Source: Ovis canadensis
Taxonomy: Eukaryota > Chordata > Mammalia > Artiodactyla > Bovidae
Assembly (NCBI RefSeq): GCF_042477335.2
Contig: NC_091247.1
Span: 2,936,501-3,000,500 of the forward strand
DNA length: 64,000 nucleotides
Reading direction: 5' to 3'
The translations under genes were made by a program, and so were the position numbers. This document shows positions 44,346 to 57,124 of this stretch, one piece after another. The notes under the pieces were generated by a model that did not search any database, was not told the DNA's origin, and saw only the letters and a program-made list of their open reading frames with translations. How positions within the stretch are numbered: the stretch's first letter is position 1; the number at the start of each line of letters is the position of its first letter.

Positions 44346-45139
44346 GCCTGGCCGCTGGGGGTTCGAGCACTCCTTTGAGGACCACCTCAGGCTCCTGGGG
44401 TGCTAGGTGGGCATCCCTGCTCCCCCATTTCTTCCCAAAGTCCCTGAGACCTGCAGGGAGGCTCCAGAGCGTCTGCAGGGAGGCCGGGCCCGCCCCACCC
44501 TGCCAGCTGGGGGGAGTGCCTCTGCTGGGGGCAGGTGATGCTTGCTCCAGGCAGGTGAGCGCCTCCTGAACAGGAGGTGCCTCTCAGCGAGAAACTGACT
44601 AGTTCAAAAGCACACCCACCCTTTGCCACCCTCTGCCTTCCCTGGCCTCAGGTGAGGTTGGGGAAAGGAGGTTGGAACTCATCGTGGTGGCCGTGCCCGT
44701 CTCCGCAGGGTAATGGGTGGGAGTTCCTGCCAGGAGCTCTGTCTCTGTCCCCAGCTCTGACCTCCCAGGCCCTTCGCCTTCCCAGCCCTGGGTCTTCAGC
44801 TGTGAACGGGGGCGGGGGGCGGGGGTGGCGGTGGTGTCAGGGAACCTGGTTAGGATCTATCGCCTGCCTGCCCGCCTGCGAGTACTGGCAAGCCTCTCGG
44901 GAAGTTTTTCTGCTGTGGCTGATGCCCTTCAACTTGAGTTCGTCCCTGATGGGAATACCGAGCAGGTTCCTGGCGGCTGGAGAAACGCCCCCTCCCCAGG
45001 CTGCAGAAGTGAGTCCCCAGCCGGGCTGGTGCGCCCTCATTCCAACTGCTGACGGCCCATTCCCTTGACAACCCCCAGCCCGGGCTCCCTGCCGGCCCAG
45101 CCAGTGGGCAAGCAGCCCCCTCCTCCCCGCTACCCCGGC

Positions 45140-45415
45140 CCCAGACTGAAGCCAATTAAGCAGGTCTGTGAGCAGTTTAATGGACAAAATGCATTGTGTC
45201 TCTGTCAGACACTAATGAATGCGCACTACTTTCTTTTTTTTTTTGCTTTTTTTGGGGCCTTTTTCTCCTCCTGCAGAAGCCTCACCGACGCTTGATGCCC
45301 TAAATCTTGTTTCCTTTCATTGAGAGACCGACAGCTGGGATTCAGTGGAAGTGCAGGGGCTATTGTTGGGGAGGCGGATTAATGCTGGGTGATTAAGTAT
45401 GCGTGGCTTCCCAGA
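45140..45415. promoter_or_regulatory. Candidate intron 2 enhancer with homeodomain and SOX motifs
   Basis: Non-repetitive, low-CpG sequence with CAATTAAG (45152-45159), a facing ACAAA and ATTGT pair around ATGCAT (about 45184-45197), GGATTAA (45376-45382) and TGATTAAG (45390-45397). A polypyrimidine tract (45229-45272, ending CTGCAG) resembles a splice acceptor, but no open NOTCH-like exon follows. The island stands out in composition from flanking GC-rich DNA. Enhancer activity is inference. Confidence 0.4.
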
Positions 45416-46184
45416 ATGCCCACTCCCTTCCCTGCCGTTCGGCTCGGCTCACTGGGATGTACGTGCGTGTAGGGCTGGGGGCAGTCTCCGTGTTTCTGCA
45501 GAGGGCTCTGGGGAGGGCAGGGGCAGTGCTGGGCTGGGGGAAGTAGGAGCCGTCTCTCCTTGCGCCATCACCGGGGGATTGGGACGGGGCAGCCTGGGGC
45601 CCCCCCGCCCCAGACCAGCGCTCCGGCCGCACGCTGCCCCCGCTGCTGCAGCTCTCACCGCTGGCCTCCGGGTGAGGCGCTTCAAAGGGATGGGGTTGGG
45701 GGAGGCTCTCCCACCCCCAAACCTGGGCAACTTTGGGAGTTCCTGCCTCCCCAAGCCAGGCCCCGGATCAGGGCTAGGGTGCCGGCCTTTTTCCTCCCTT
45801 TGGCCTGGTGCTTCCCCCCACCACCACCTTGGCGGGAAGCCTGCCTGTCTGGCCTGGCACCCCGCCTCGCTCAGCCCACAGAGACCCCATTGTGAGCACC
45901 CTGCAGACTCACTGGGAAGTTGAACGGAAGTGCCGTCCTTGCGGGCCCCAGCTCTGGGTGCCTCAGGCTGGAGGCAAGGGATCAGCCATGACGACTGGCC
46001 AGGCCCAGCCGTGGGGAGGCCCCAGTCCAGGCTCGTGGGGCAGGGTGGGAGCACTGTGGCCACCCCCAGGGTCCGCGCCGTCTCGCTCTCACGCACCACC
46101 CACCGGTCTGCAGAGGTTCTGCTGGCGGGGGCAGCCCGGCTCTCTGGGCTAAAGGGGAGAGCCGCTGTCTTCCCTCCAGGGTGT

Positions 46185-46265
46185 CTGGGTCTCAGGCCGA
46201 CCTGGGTGTGAACCCTGGCTCTGCAGCCTCCAGCCGGGACCCGCAGAAAGTTCTGTGACTTTCCT
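46185..46265 (+). repeat. MIR-like SINE remnant
   Basis: CCTGGGTGTGAACCCTGGCT resembles the sense MIR segment CCTGGGTTCGAATCCCGGCT. Confidence 0.4.
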
Positions 46266-46799
46266 GCTGCTTCCCCTGTGGCCAGGGCGTGGGAATCGGG
46301 GCTGTCATGTGCCAGGCGCATTCATGCCAGGTGACTCATCTGTTTCCACCCAGAGAGAGGGAACCTTCCCCAGAAGCCACCCGTCAGGTGTCTACAGGGC
46401 TCGGGGTCGGAAAAAGAGGTTTGTGTTGTTGCGAAGGCCCTTCAGGAAGTCCCAGAGAGCGGGGCCGGGCCGCCTGAAGGCCATGAGTCTCTGGGGGCAG
46501 AGCCCTCTGCCCTGAGGAGGGTGGCTGTGTGTGGTGGCCCCAGCAGGCGGTGCCTGGGGAGTCCGGTGACCCAGGGGCAGGCTCAGGTGGGTCTTTGCAA
46601 CCTTCTGCCGCCTCAGCGCCCAGAGTACGCCGGAGGGAAGTCAGGCAGGTGGTGGACCTCAGCTTTGGACGATCCTGTATTTGAGGCCTGGCTCTCCCGT
46701 GCCCAGTGCCCTTGTGACCTCAGGTCTTCGGGTCACCTGAACCCAGATTCCCCCAGCCTGTAATTCGCGCTTGATCCGTGATTGATCTCCTTGGTGGTG

Positions 46800-46820
46800 C
46801 GTAAAGGTTACGTAAGAGGC
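46800..46820. promoter_or_regulatory. Perfect TTACGTAA palindrome (PAR-bZIP/NFIL3 D-box)
   Basis: GTTACGTAAG occurs at 46807-46816 with the 8 bp palindrome at 46808-46815. Family knowledge: DBP, TEF, HLF and NFIL3 bind this site. Occupancy is unknown. Confidence 0.35.
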
Positions 46821-47059
46821 ACGCAGCAGGCGCGGGGCGAGTGTCCACTCCCTTGCTGCCTTCTCCTTTTGAGCTGACAGCGCTGGTTTCAGGATCCTCA
46901 TTTGAGAGGGTTTAGTTGTCTAATGAGTGAGTTCAGAGAACCCGAAAGATACGGCCCGGTGGGCCCGAGCCAGGGCACCGCCTGGGAGGGGCCGGCCGGC
47001 GACTCCGAGGGCTTCTCACCTGCGGTGGCACCCGCAAACCCCCTCCTTGCTTCATTCCC

Positions 47060-47195
47060 AATTCTGAGCACCTGTTGTGTGCTGGGTGCTGTTCTGGCCG
47101 TGGGCATGTGGGCCCAGGTCCGACGCAGCCCCTGCCCCCGTGGTTTCTCCGCTTTCCAGTGTGGGGGTTAGGAGAGGCGGCCTGAACACATGGCA
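47060..47195 (-). repeat. L2 LINE 3' remnant
   Basis: TTCTGAGCACCTGTTGTGTGC, then GGTGCTGTTCTGGCCGTGGG, match the antisense L2 3' end. Confidence 0.5.
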
Positions 47196-48152
47196 TGTCA
47201 GAGGGAGGGGAGTGCAGTGGGCAGGGCAGCCCGGCCCCACGTGGCTGGCAGCAACCCCGGAACCATGGGCATCGGGCGTGTAGCAGGGCCCAGAGATGTC
47301 GGCGCCCGGCCCAGCATCACACAGCCCAGCGTAGCACCTAGCCCCGCTTCGCTCTGTCCGGGGACGTGTGTTCCTAATCACGGCTGCATCCTGCCTGTAC
47401 TGCCCCCGGGGCCCTCGCTGGCCGTCCTGTGAGGAAGCAAGGCGGGGACAACGACTTCCCTTTAGAAGAAGAGGGTCAGGGGCCGAGTGGAAGTGACTCG
47501 GCCACCCGGCTGCAGAGGAACAGTCTACGTCTGTGTCACCTGGCCCGTCTGTTTCCACTGAGTCACCTGCGTGTCTCGGGCGAGTCTGGGGGAGGAACAG
47601 GTTCTCACCCTTGCCCCCGCCCCCACCCCAGGCTGAGAAGGAACCAGGTCTGTACAGGACTTCCTCTGTTTGTCAGCGCCTGGGCGCCAAGGACGCAGGG
47701 TTAGAAAAACACAGCGAATGCACAGCCTCAGCCCCAAACCATCACCTGCTGCCTCTGAGCACGGGGGGTGGACGTCAGGGGACACGCGAGCCCCACAGGA
47801 AGGTGCCCTCCTCGGGCCTGCCTCTGCCTCTATGGCGGCCAGTGTTTTTTCCACTGGAAAAAAAAAATAGGGATTTTTTTTAAAAAGAGAGAGGAAAGAA
47901 AAGAAAGCTGTGCCCTTAGCTGGAAGAGGGTGGAGCCGGGCAGACAGCTGAGAGAGAATGCTTTTCATCAGGACAGCTGAGCTGGGTCAGGGCAGCCGAG
48001 GCCACGAGTGGGTGCAGGGACCTCCTGCCCCGAGGTGGCAGGGGGTGGGGGCAGGTCCAGAGGGCGGCATGGCTGCACTCCCCCAGGGCTGGGTGGCAGC
48101 CCAGGGGTTCCGCGGAAGCCAGCACTGGCTCCGTCCCTCGCTCACGGTGACG

Positions 48153-48187
48153 CTGGCCGGGCCGGGCCGGGCCGGGCCGGGCCGGGC
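48153..48187 (+). repeat. (GGCCG)n pentanucleotide microsatellite in intron 2
   Basis: About seven pure copies of GGCCG. Each unit holds a CpG. The tract can form G-rich structures and explains short Ala/Gly/Pro open frames there. Confidence 0.92.
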
Positions 48188-48399
48188 TTGAGGAGGGCAC
48201 CTTTCCTGTTTCGTGTCTCGCCTATGAATAGTGAAAGGATGTGGCTTTGCAGAGTCGATTGAGTGTCCTGATTGCTTTCCTCAATAAAGTGCTGACGGTC
48301 CCTCCACGCACAGACAGCCCCTTTCATCCAGCCTCGTAAAAGCGCAGCAGACCTTTTTTTCAGCGGCCTCACACCCCTCAGGATGGCGGCCGGCTCTGC

Positions 48400-48490
48400 A
48401 TCTCATCCTCAGTCCTCACTTTACAGGTGGGAACGGCTGAGGCTGAGAGATGAAGAGGCTGGGAACGGGAGTAGAGGACCTGGGGCCAGC
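48400..48490 (-). repeat. MIR SINE remnant
   Basis: CTCACTTTACAGGTGGGAACGG, then CTGAGGCTGAGAGATGAAG, follow the antisense MIR core. Confidence 0.5.
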
Positions 48491-49221
48491 TTGCCTCAGC
48501 TTCTGCCTTCGTGTCCGGGCACATCCAGAGCCTGGCAGACTCTTCCCAGAGGCTTTAACGAGCGGCTGGCCTGGCGGCATCGCGACTTGTGGGTCAGGGT
48601 GCATTTGATGGGTCCTGAAGTTCCCCGCCGGGCTGTCTCTGGCAACCACACCCTGTAGTCCCATGGACTGTAGCAGGTACAGAGCGACTGGCTCCTGCTC
48701 TGTGCCTGAGAGTGCAGGGTTGGGTGGCCGCCCGGAGTTCCCTTCCAGCGGCATCCTGGCAGGACCCTGGGATGGGCCCGCAGATGCCCAGGTGGTGGCA
48801 GTGGACGCAATGTGGTCAGGGGAGGAGGGCCCAGGAGTCAGGCCTGGCCATGCAGTAGGGCGGCTTCTGCCTGTCTGGGGCCATCTCAGGGCTTTGGGGT
48901 CCTCACCCCCAACCCCTGGGCCTGCTGGTGGGCCGTGGACACACCCGCTAGAGCGGGGGCCGTGATTGACAGGTGCTGCTGCAGAGGAAGGGCCGCTGGG
49001 CAGAGAAGAGCCCTTTGCCAGAGTGGCCTCTGTTGGCTTCGTCCCTGGCATCTCCTTCCTCAAGGCCCCGCCCACCTCGCTCCACTGAGCTCACAGGTTG
49101 CTGATGACCAGATTTGGGGTGGGGGCGGGGCGGGGGGAAGGGAGGATTTCTATTTGTATTTTGGTGGTCGGTTGCATGTATCATAAGTTTTATGATTTTA
49201 GACGTTTAGAAGGAACATTTC

Positions 49222-49540
49222 GGGAGACTTGCCTGGTGGCCCAGCGGTTAGGACTCAGGTTCCGCTGCAGAAGGCACAGGTTCCATCCCTGGTTGGGGAA
49301 CTTAGTCGCTTCAGTCGTGTCCGACTCTGTGCGACCCCGTGGACTGTAGCCCTCGAGGCTTCTCTGTCCGTGGGATTCTCCAGGCAAGAACACTGGCGTG
49401 GGTCGCCATGCCCTCCTCCAGGGGATCTTCCCGACCCAGGGATCAAACGCGTCTGTTGTGTCTCCTGTATTGGCAGGCGGGTTCCTTACCGTTAGTGCCG
49501 CCTGGGAGCTGTGCAACACAGCAAAGTAAATTACTGAACA
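49222..49540 (+). mobile_element. CHR SINE split by Bov-tA
   Basis: The sense CHR head ACTTGCCTGGTGGCCCAGCG to CCCTGGTTGGGGAACT (49222-49302) resumes after the insert as GTGCAACACAGCAAAGTAAA. The head shows the tRNA-Glu-like body. Confidence 0.7.
49303..49508 (-). mobile_element. Bov-tA SINE nested in CHR SINE
   Basis: TAGTCGCTTCAGTCGTGTCC to GTATTGGCAGGCGGGTTCC, antisense Bov-tA. Confidence 0.9.
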
Positions 49541-49544
49541 AAGT

Positions 49545-49830
49545 CTGCATTTCCGTGGCGCTTAGTACATTCACAAGCTTGTGGGACCAGCACGTCTGTC
49601 TAGTTCCAGGTTTTCACCACCCCGAACAAAACCCCCGTAGGCATTAAACAGGCGCCCCCCCGCCCCCCGCAGCCCCGGGGCTCCCATCTGCTCTCCATCT
49701 CTGGCTTGACCTGAATGCACGCGCCGCTCGCCTCTCCCGCCCAGCTTCTTTCGCTCAGGGTGCATGTCCGTGCGTCACTCGTCTGGGCGCTCGCTGGACT
49801 CGACCTGCCTGAGAACGTCGGGGTGGCTGG
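49545..49830 (-). mobile_element. L1M fragment
   Basis: CGCTTAGTACATTCACAAGC, CCAGCACGTCTGTCTAGTTC and TTCACCACCCCGAACAAAAC follow the same antisense L1M segment seen at 25.7 kb. Confidence 0.6.
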
Positions 49831-52752
49831 CAGTGGCCCAGCATGGTCTTCCGGTATGGCCTTGGGCAGAAGTCCAGAGGCAGTGGGTGTCGGGGGTGGG
49901 GGATGTCTGGAAGGCTCCCTGGAAGAGGTGGCGCTCACTCCTGTGTCTGCGTGGCCAGCCATGGGACCCCCTTGAGTGGGGCCTGGCGCATCCAGGGGTA
50001 CTTGTTAAAGTGGGGTGGCGTGCCCTCGGGTCCAGGGGATGAGCGCACAGGGCTCCACGGCCGGCACCCCACCACCTGCTCGGTGTCAGGAATGCAAGGG
50101 GCAGCAGGCGTTCACTGAACGCTCTCTAGGTGCTGGGGCGAGGCGGGCAGGGCAGACGCATGCCTGGTTCGTTGTTTGAGAACCAGACTCGAGGGCAGAT
50201 GCCTTCACCTCCTGCGCCGTGAGGCTGGTGCTGTGGGAATGCCCTGCCCAGGTGCCCCAGGCCCCCCTTTTGGAGGGAGTCCACTGTGGAGACTCAGGCA
50301 GATGGGCTCTGAACAGGTCAGGGGCAGCTGGAGGGCAAGTCTGAGACCTGAGCCCCTACCCACGCCATCTGCCTGTTTCCCGGCCTTGCCCTGGCCTGGA
50401 GCACATCTCTCCTGAAACAGGGCTCATCTCGGAGTTGGTGGGTGTACCCTTGGGAGGCACCCCGCCTGGTGTGAGAGGGTGAGGGTCAGGGGCTTGGCTC
50501 CTCGCGCTTAGCCACAAGCCGATCCCTTCCCAGGGGCTCTCGGGGCTCAAAGAGGCTCCACGTTTCCTGCAGGGCACCAGAGGGGTGCTCATGCAACGTT
50601 AGCACCTTGACACCTGCTCGGCCGCGGTGGGGAGGCTCGAGTGGGTCCCCCCGTCACAGGTGGGGGCAGCTCTCTGCGCGTCTCTGAGATGCGTGGAACT
50701 CTGGGAACAGAACGCCCTCCCCAGGGTTTCACCACTGAGTGGTCCCTTCTGGCTGGGGGTCTCCTCCCCACCTGCACCCCCGCTGCCCCTGGGATGGAAG
50801 CATTCTGGGAAAGGGGGCCTTGACCTCGCCATCCACTCCCTGCCGAGGCTCGGGGGCAGGGGTCATCATCATGACGGCATCCACACGTTTGAGTGAATTA
50901 GGTTCATCATTGCCCGTTCCCTTCCTGACACCGAGCTGCTGCTCTGCATGGGAGCCTGTCAGGTGGCATGTGGACACCTCCAAGGGCCTGGCCTCCCCTT
51001 CCACGCAGCGCCCGCCCCCTCTGTGGCTCAGCCCCCAGGATCCCCAGCCCTTTGCTGTGCTGTCCTGGGCTCTCCTGGGTTGGGGCTGGGGACGGCCTCT
51101 GGAGGTCTGACCTGAGCCTCGTGCACCTGAGTTGCTCCATTTCCTGGAAGGTGCGTCCGGGGTCCTGGTTCCCAGCAAGCCTTGGTGGGGGCGGGGGGTG
51201 CCCTGGGGAGGCCGCACTTCCAACGCCCACGTGGCGGTTCCCAAACATGAGAGGCGCTCAGACAGCCTGCCAGGCCCCACCAGCCTCGACCTGGGAGTCC
51301 TCGTGGGACAAGTCAGTCACGGGGCTTGGGTGTCCGTCGGGTGTCTCTGAAGTGCTTGAATCGGTTGGCTCTTCTCCGCTGGGTAAATGGTCCCTCATCC
51401 CTCTGTTGACACTGTGATTTGCTGAGCAAACTCTTTGCCCTGCAGGCAGCACGAAAGTCCAGCCTCCCCCAGCCCGGCCGAGGCCTGGGGCAGGCAGGTC
51501 CCATGTCATCACGTCGGCCTTAGGGTCAGGGCCCCGGGCCGGGAGAAGGGCTGGGGGTCTGAGCCACGCCGCAGAGGGGACAGGCCGCTGGAGGCTGGGC
51601 AGGCACTGGGGGTGACAAGTGGGCACCAGGCCGGCCCTCCTCCGGGGACCTGCCGGCCTCCTGCTTCCTTCGCCCCTTGGTCCTGGGTCAGCTGAGCCGC
51701 CGGCCTACTGCCCAACCCCAGGAGGCCTGCTGGACAGGCAGCTGGGCCCTGGTGGGTCCTCGCGGGTCCACCGGGGGATGCGTGTGACAGGAGGTGGGCG
51801 GCTGCCCCTGGAGAGCTCTGTCGGTGGCCCCCCCGCGGGGACCCGGGGTTTGGGGACCTGCCTCCCACCATTTCCTCTTGGTTTCGGTTGCTGGTAAGCG
51901 GAAACTACACGGTTACTGGAAATGACAGGTCTGGGGGAGAAGCCAGAGTTTTGAGTGTGTGTGTCTTTCCCTGAAAGCTTTTCAGTACAAGAGATGCTGA
52001 GCTAAGGCTGGGCTGAGGCGGGGCCTGGGGGTGGGGGGTGCTGGCCACACTTCCGTCCCTGGGGACTCCGTCTCCCCTCCGACCACGGAGAGGGCCGGGG
52101 GAGGTGACTGCCTCTGGGCCTTCCGGGTCAGCCTGAGGGTCTCTCCTGCGCTCGCCAGGCTGGTTCCGGCTCCCAGGGGTGGCCCCACAGGGCGGGGCTC
52201 CCCTCACTTCCCCCTCCAGGGCTCAGGATGAGGGTGGCCTCAGGCCTGATTGAGAGCCAGACGGGGTGGGGGAGGCCAGGCAGGGCTGTGTGTCCCAGTG
52301 TCCACAGTGGCAGGGGCCTCAGGCCATGACGGCTTCCGCCTGGGGGTCCACGGCCCAGGCCCAGCCCAGCACGGCACTCGGCAGGCATCTGGGACGTGGC
52401 CTGGGTCAGGGCTGGCCCCAGCTGAGCCCATCCGGGTTTCTGGAAGGCCTGGCCTCCAGGCCACAGGCAGGCATGGTCCACGTCAGCTGCCCGGCCCTGT
52501 TCCAGCTCGCTGCTCCCGCCAGGCTAAAAGAGCGCTGTGCTCTATAGCGCAGGCCATGGGGGGCTGTGTGACCGGGGGCTGCTCACCCGCCCCTATGAGC
52601 TCCCCTGTAAACAGTAACACACGTGGGTCCCGATGGGACACATCAGCGTGGCTTCACTCCACTCTGGGCCTGTTCCCAGTGCTCCCAGGCTTTGTCCAGA
52701 AGGCTCTCAAGAGACCAGCCCAGCCCCGGATTTGGGTGAGGTCATGGAAGGG

Positions 52753-52956
52753 CGCTGGTGGCTCAGACGGTAAAGCGTCTGCCTACAGTGTGGGAGACCT
52801 GGGTTCGATCCGAGTCGGGAAGATACCCTGGAGAAGGAAATGGCAACCCACTCCAGTGCTCTTGCCTGGAAAATCCCATGGATGGAAGAGCGTGGTGGGC
52901 TACAGTCCGTGGGGTTGCAAAGAGTCAGACACGACTGAGTGACTTCACTTTCACTT
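52753..52956 (+). mobile_element. Bov-tA SINE with 11 bp target-site duplication
   Basis: A complete Bov-tA flanked by perfect TCATGGAAGGG copies at 52742-52752 and 52957-52967, indicating a relatively recent insertion in NOTCH1 intron 2. Confidence 0.93.
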
Positions 52957-53894
52957 TCATGGAAGGGTGCAGGGTCGTGGCCAGCCCAAGAACCTTCTGC
53001 TTTCCCCGTGGAGAAGAGTCTCCCCTGAGCCCAGACGGCCCTAGGCCCAGACCAGCGGGCGGGCTGCCCGAGTGTCCCCAGGCTGTGACAGCGCGGGGCT
53101 GTCTCTCAGCAGGTCCACGCCGGCCTGGGCGCAGCTGCCAGGGCTGTGTCTCCTGGTGTCTGCCGTGGTCCCGTGCCTTGGTGACTGTGCTGAGCCCGGG
53201 GTGGGGGCCAGGGCGGCCACGGGCTTGTGGGCAAGCCTGGGGACACGGGGCCCGGTGGTCTGCCTCGGACAGGGGTTGGGGACTGGGCAGGTGGCGAGCC
53301 TGAGCTGGGAGAGGCATCCAGGGAGAGGGTCTCATGGGAGCCTCATCAGGGCCCACTCTCTGCTGGCCCTCCCAGTGGCCGGCGGCTATAGGCTTCGTGC
53401 TTCCTCTCTGTCCCTAGGGCTGGACAGACAGGAAGGAAGGCCACATGAGCTCTTGTGGCTGAGGGTGGTGACAGGTGTCCGGCGTTGGTGGGACCCCTCC
53501 TGCCACACGGAAGGGGTGCGAGGAAGCCGGGGCCCAGGGCAGCCCCACCCTGCCAGCTGGGAGCTCCCCAATTCCCAGGCTTCTCACCCAGACACCCTCC
53601 CCTCCGCCTCCAATCCAGGGTTTTGAGTTTCAGCAGATCTTGTGGGGTTGTAAGAACACATTGTCTGCTCCAGCCCTCCCGGTCTGGGAGACCAGGCGGT
53701 CAGGCGAGAAACCCAGGCCGCCGGGGTGGGGGAGGGGGAGAGGAATGGGGTGCTGAGGGCCCACACCCCCTCCTCCACCCAGGGAGCTCCTGCTGGCCTC
53801 CCAGCTGCCTCCAGGGGGCGCTGTGCTCTAGCTGCCCCCAACCCCCACACTGAGGGCCTGGCGTCTGATCACCGCTGGGGACAGCAAAGGTTAA

Positions 53895-54030
53895 CAGCTA
53901 CATTCAAACCCAGGTGGTGCCGTGGGCATAACCTGCCAGAGCCCTGGTTTTCTCATCTGTACAATGGGCCAGTGTCCCTGCAGGGCCATTCTGAGAAAGA
54001 GACGAGATAAAGCCTGAGTACAGGTCCGGG
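53895..54030 (+). repeat. MIR SINE remnant
   Basis: GGTTTTCTCATCTGTACAATGG and GAGACGAGATAAAGCCTGAG follow the sense MIR core and 3' part. Confidence 0.6.
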
Positions 54031-54254
54031 AGCGGGGAGGGGGGTCCACAGTGTCTTCCTTCTAGGACCCGTGTCGAGGGCGGTCCTCAGTGTTCTCCGG
54101 CGCTGCATTCGCAACTGGAGAATGGGAAGAAGCGGGGCTGCCCCGAGCGTCCACTCCGGTCGGCGGGAGAGCGGCCGGGCAGGCCTCCCCTCTCCCCGCA
54201 CCACCCCACAGCCGAGCAGAGGCAGGCATTGCAGGGCCATTTCTGGCTCTGGCT

Positions 54255-54310
54255 CCGACCTCAGTCTGTGGTTGCTGACTTAATTAATCGAGTTTGGATT
54301 AAGCGCACCC
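54255..54310. promoter_or_regulatory. Candidate intron 2 element: RUNX + TTAATTAA + GGATTAA
   Basis: Within 36 bp lie TGTGGTT (RUNX-type, 54267-54273), TTAATTAA (54280-54287) and GGATTAA (54296-54302). Surrounding DNA is strongly GC-rich, so an eight-base A/T palindrome is unexpected by composition. Regulatory function is inferred. Confidence 0.4.
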
Positions 54311-57124
54311 CCGCCCCCCATGGCGCGGGCCACAGGCCGCATGCTCATCGGTCCCTTCATTGTATCCAGTGTCTGGGGGCACGGGTCCAGCTCCGTCTTG
54401 TGGGAGCTCCCTGGCAGCTGGGAGGGGCCACTCCCTGGCCTCCCAGAAGTGGGGCTGCAGGCTCGACCACGTGGGTCTCAGAGAGCTATTGGGGTGAACC
54501 CTGGATAAGGACACCCATTCCCACCTTTGTCCAGCTCCTGGCTCCATCTTTGAGGGTGATGGTTGGGGAATTAACCCAGCAGAGCAGGGCCGCGGCGGGG
54601 CGGGGGGGTGGGGGTGGGGCAGCAGGCTTTTCTTACTCGCCCAGCAGCCCCCAGGGCTCTCGGGACAGCGTGTTGGCTGTGCCTTTTGCAATGTCCAGAG
54701 GGACCAGCCAAGCAGCGATGTGTGTCTGCCTGTGGGTGGGCCTGGGTGGTTCTCTGCCCACTGCAGCTGGGCCATCTCCAGGAAGCCGCTTGACCTCTGC
54801 CTTTCCATCCCTTCAGACGGGCAGCCACTTCCCACGTCGAGGGTGGGGCAGCTATGATCGCCGCGGGGGGGGGGGGGGTTGGCGAGCCACAAGCATTGTT
54901 TTCCCCGCAGTGGGAAAGGTGGCTTCCCGGAGGACCGCTTCCGTCCACACACAACACAAAGGGCTTCCCCGCGCTCCTGCACTTCCTCTTTCCAGCTTAT
55001 TCTAAACCATCCAGAGGTGGAACTTGGGAGAAAAGAGGCAAAGAGCCCTGAGCGGGGAGCAGCTGCTGGGCCCGGCGGCTCCACGCCCCGCCCCGCCTGG
55101 ACCCCTTTCCTCCTCTGCGGCCGCTGCCTGTTCTCCACTGAGGGTCAGCTGCTGTTGGGAGTTGGGGTCTGTCTGCCTCAGACCTGGCTGGTCCTTTTCC
55201 GGGGTCCCCTGTTCCTCGGCAGCCCTGGCTGCCGCTCGCCTCCTCCCTAAAGCTTGGGAGCCAGGGCAGCGCCCTCCCCGTGCAGCTCTGAGCCGCCCCA
55301 GCCCAGCGGCCGTGCAGGCTGGAAGCAGACTGCAGCTCAGCCAGGCTCCAGCCGGGTCCCTGCAGTCGCTTCCTGGGGCAGTTGTGGCTGCAGGTGGTGG
55401 AGTGAGGTCTCACACTGTGGCCTCCAAACCCGTGCAGGGGTGGCCAGGCTCCGGGTTGCCCTGAGCACACCCTGCCTGAGCAGAAAGGGACCAAGACAGG
55501 AGAGGGCAGAGGGCTGTCTTCCAGGTACCCTGGGGCACGGCAGAGTCATGGCTCAGACAGCGGTCTGGACCAAGGATGCTGAGGGTTTGAGAGAAACCTG
55601 GAGCCCCGCCCACTGCCTGTTGGAGTTCCCGGGCACCCCTGGCTTTTGTGTCTCCCAGGGGCTCCATTCCTCACAGCTGAGCTGTCCTGGTTGTGCCCAG
55701 TGGGGAAGGACCCCAGCATGGGCATGGTGGGTGGGCACAGTGAGGGAGGCCAGCAGAGGCCACTGAGCACCACCCCCAGTCACTGCATGACCCCCCAACC
55801 TGCCACGAACACAGCCTCCTGGAAACTGTGATTCCCCACTGGCATTTGGGGCCCTTGAACCAGCCTGTGCCCAGGACCCCTGGCAAGCCTTATCCAGGAG
55901 CACAAGTGGACTCCTTGACCCCGCCCCCTCTGAGGGAGGAGCTGGGGGCTCAGAGTCTGTCCAATGCACCCCCCTGTCTCCTGGCCTCAGTCTTCCTGTT
56001 CCATAAGTGGGCAGGAGCCTCACTCCACCCGGTCTGCAGGTGGCCCCAGTTGCCTGGGCTGGGCTGGGGGTCTGAGAACCTCCCGGTCAAGCTGCCCCGA
56101 GGTGGGCGGGCCTGCCTGCCTGGTGGTGGGCCTTAGTGGTCTTTGTTTAGCATCCTGGACCACCTCTGGGGAGGAGGGGGGGACTCTGACGAGCCATCCG
56201 TGCTCCCTGGCCCCTCTCTTCGGGGCCCCAGTAACATTGTGTTTGTTGGAGGATCCTGGGCAGAAAGCCTGTGAGCGAGGCAGTGCTGGTGTGGGGAGGG
56301 TCTTCTAGCAGGCACCCCACTGCAGGCAGAGCTAGGGCCAGGCGTGGGGGGTGGGAAGGGCCTTCAGCTGCAGCGGGTAGGAGCCCAGGCCCAGACTCAG
56401 CCCCCCGGGGATACGGGCTGCATGGCTGGGGGCAGGGACCTGCAGAGCTGTCCCTGTCCGTATTGGGTGGCACGGTCCCTGCCCACCTTTGGGGCATAGG
56501 CCCTGGGCCTGCAGACGTGGCCTCCAGCCATGGGTTACCGGCTCTTGCGCTGATATCCCAGGCCTCAGGCGGCAGGGTCGAGTGGGGCCCTCGGTGCTGG
56601 GGAGCCCTGTGTCCCCCACGGCTTCCCTTAAGCAGGTACACGGACCCTGGTGGAGCCACCGTGTCCCCAGGGACACGTCGGTGAACTGCGTGCAAGTCAA
56701 ATCCAGCAGTGTTGGCTAGAGTGGGAGTCTGCTGTGCTCCAGGTGCCCACGCCGCCTCTGCACCAGGCCTTCTGTGCCCTTGGTCCCCTGACTCGCGTGA
56801 AACGGAGGCATGGCAGGCAGTGCCCATCTGTGCCGCAGAGCCTCCCAAAAGTTCTGATGGACTGTCTCACCCATCCATCGGTGGTGACCCCCCCCTCCCC
56901 TGGGGCGACTCTGTCTGGCCTGCAGAAGGAACGGGGTGGCACACCCCCCGACGACCCCCAGTCCGCACCCCGACCCGGCCAGGGCCCTGTGCTCACCCAG
57001 CTCTGCCCCACTCAACCCCCCTGCTCAACCACAGACTGCTTGAGGGCAGACCGAGCGGGTCCTTCCTCTGTGCTGAGTCCCGCCTTCGAACTGCGTGTAG
57101 AGGGAGCTGTCATCTCTCCCCTGG

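Noticed and set aside
45229-45275. Alternative exon acceptor in intron 2 (polypyrimidine tract ending CTGCAG)
   Set aside because: The following sequence has no EGF-like coding and would break the NOTCH1 frame or add unknown residues.
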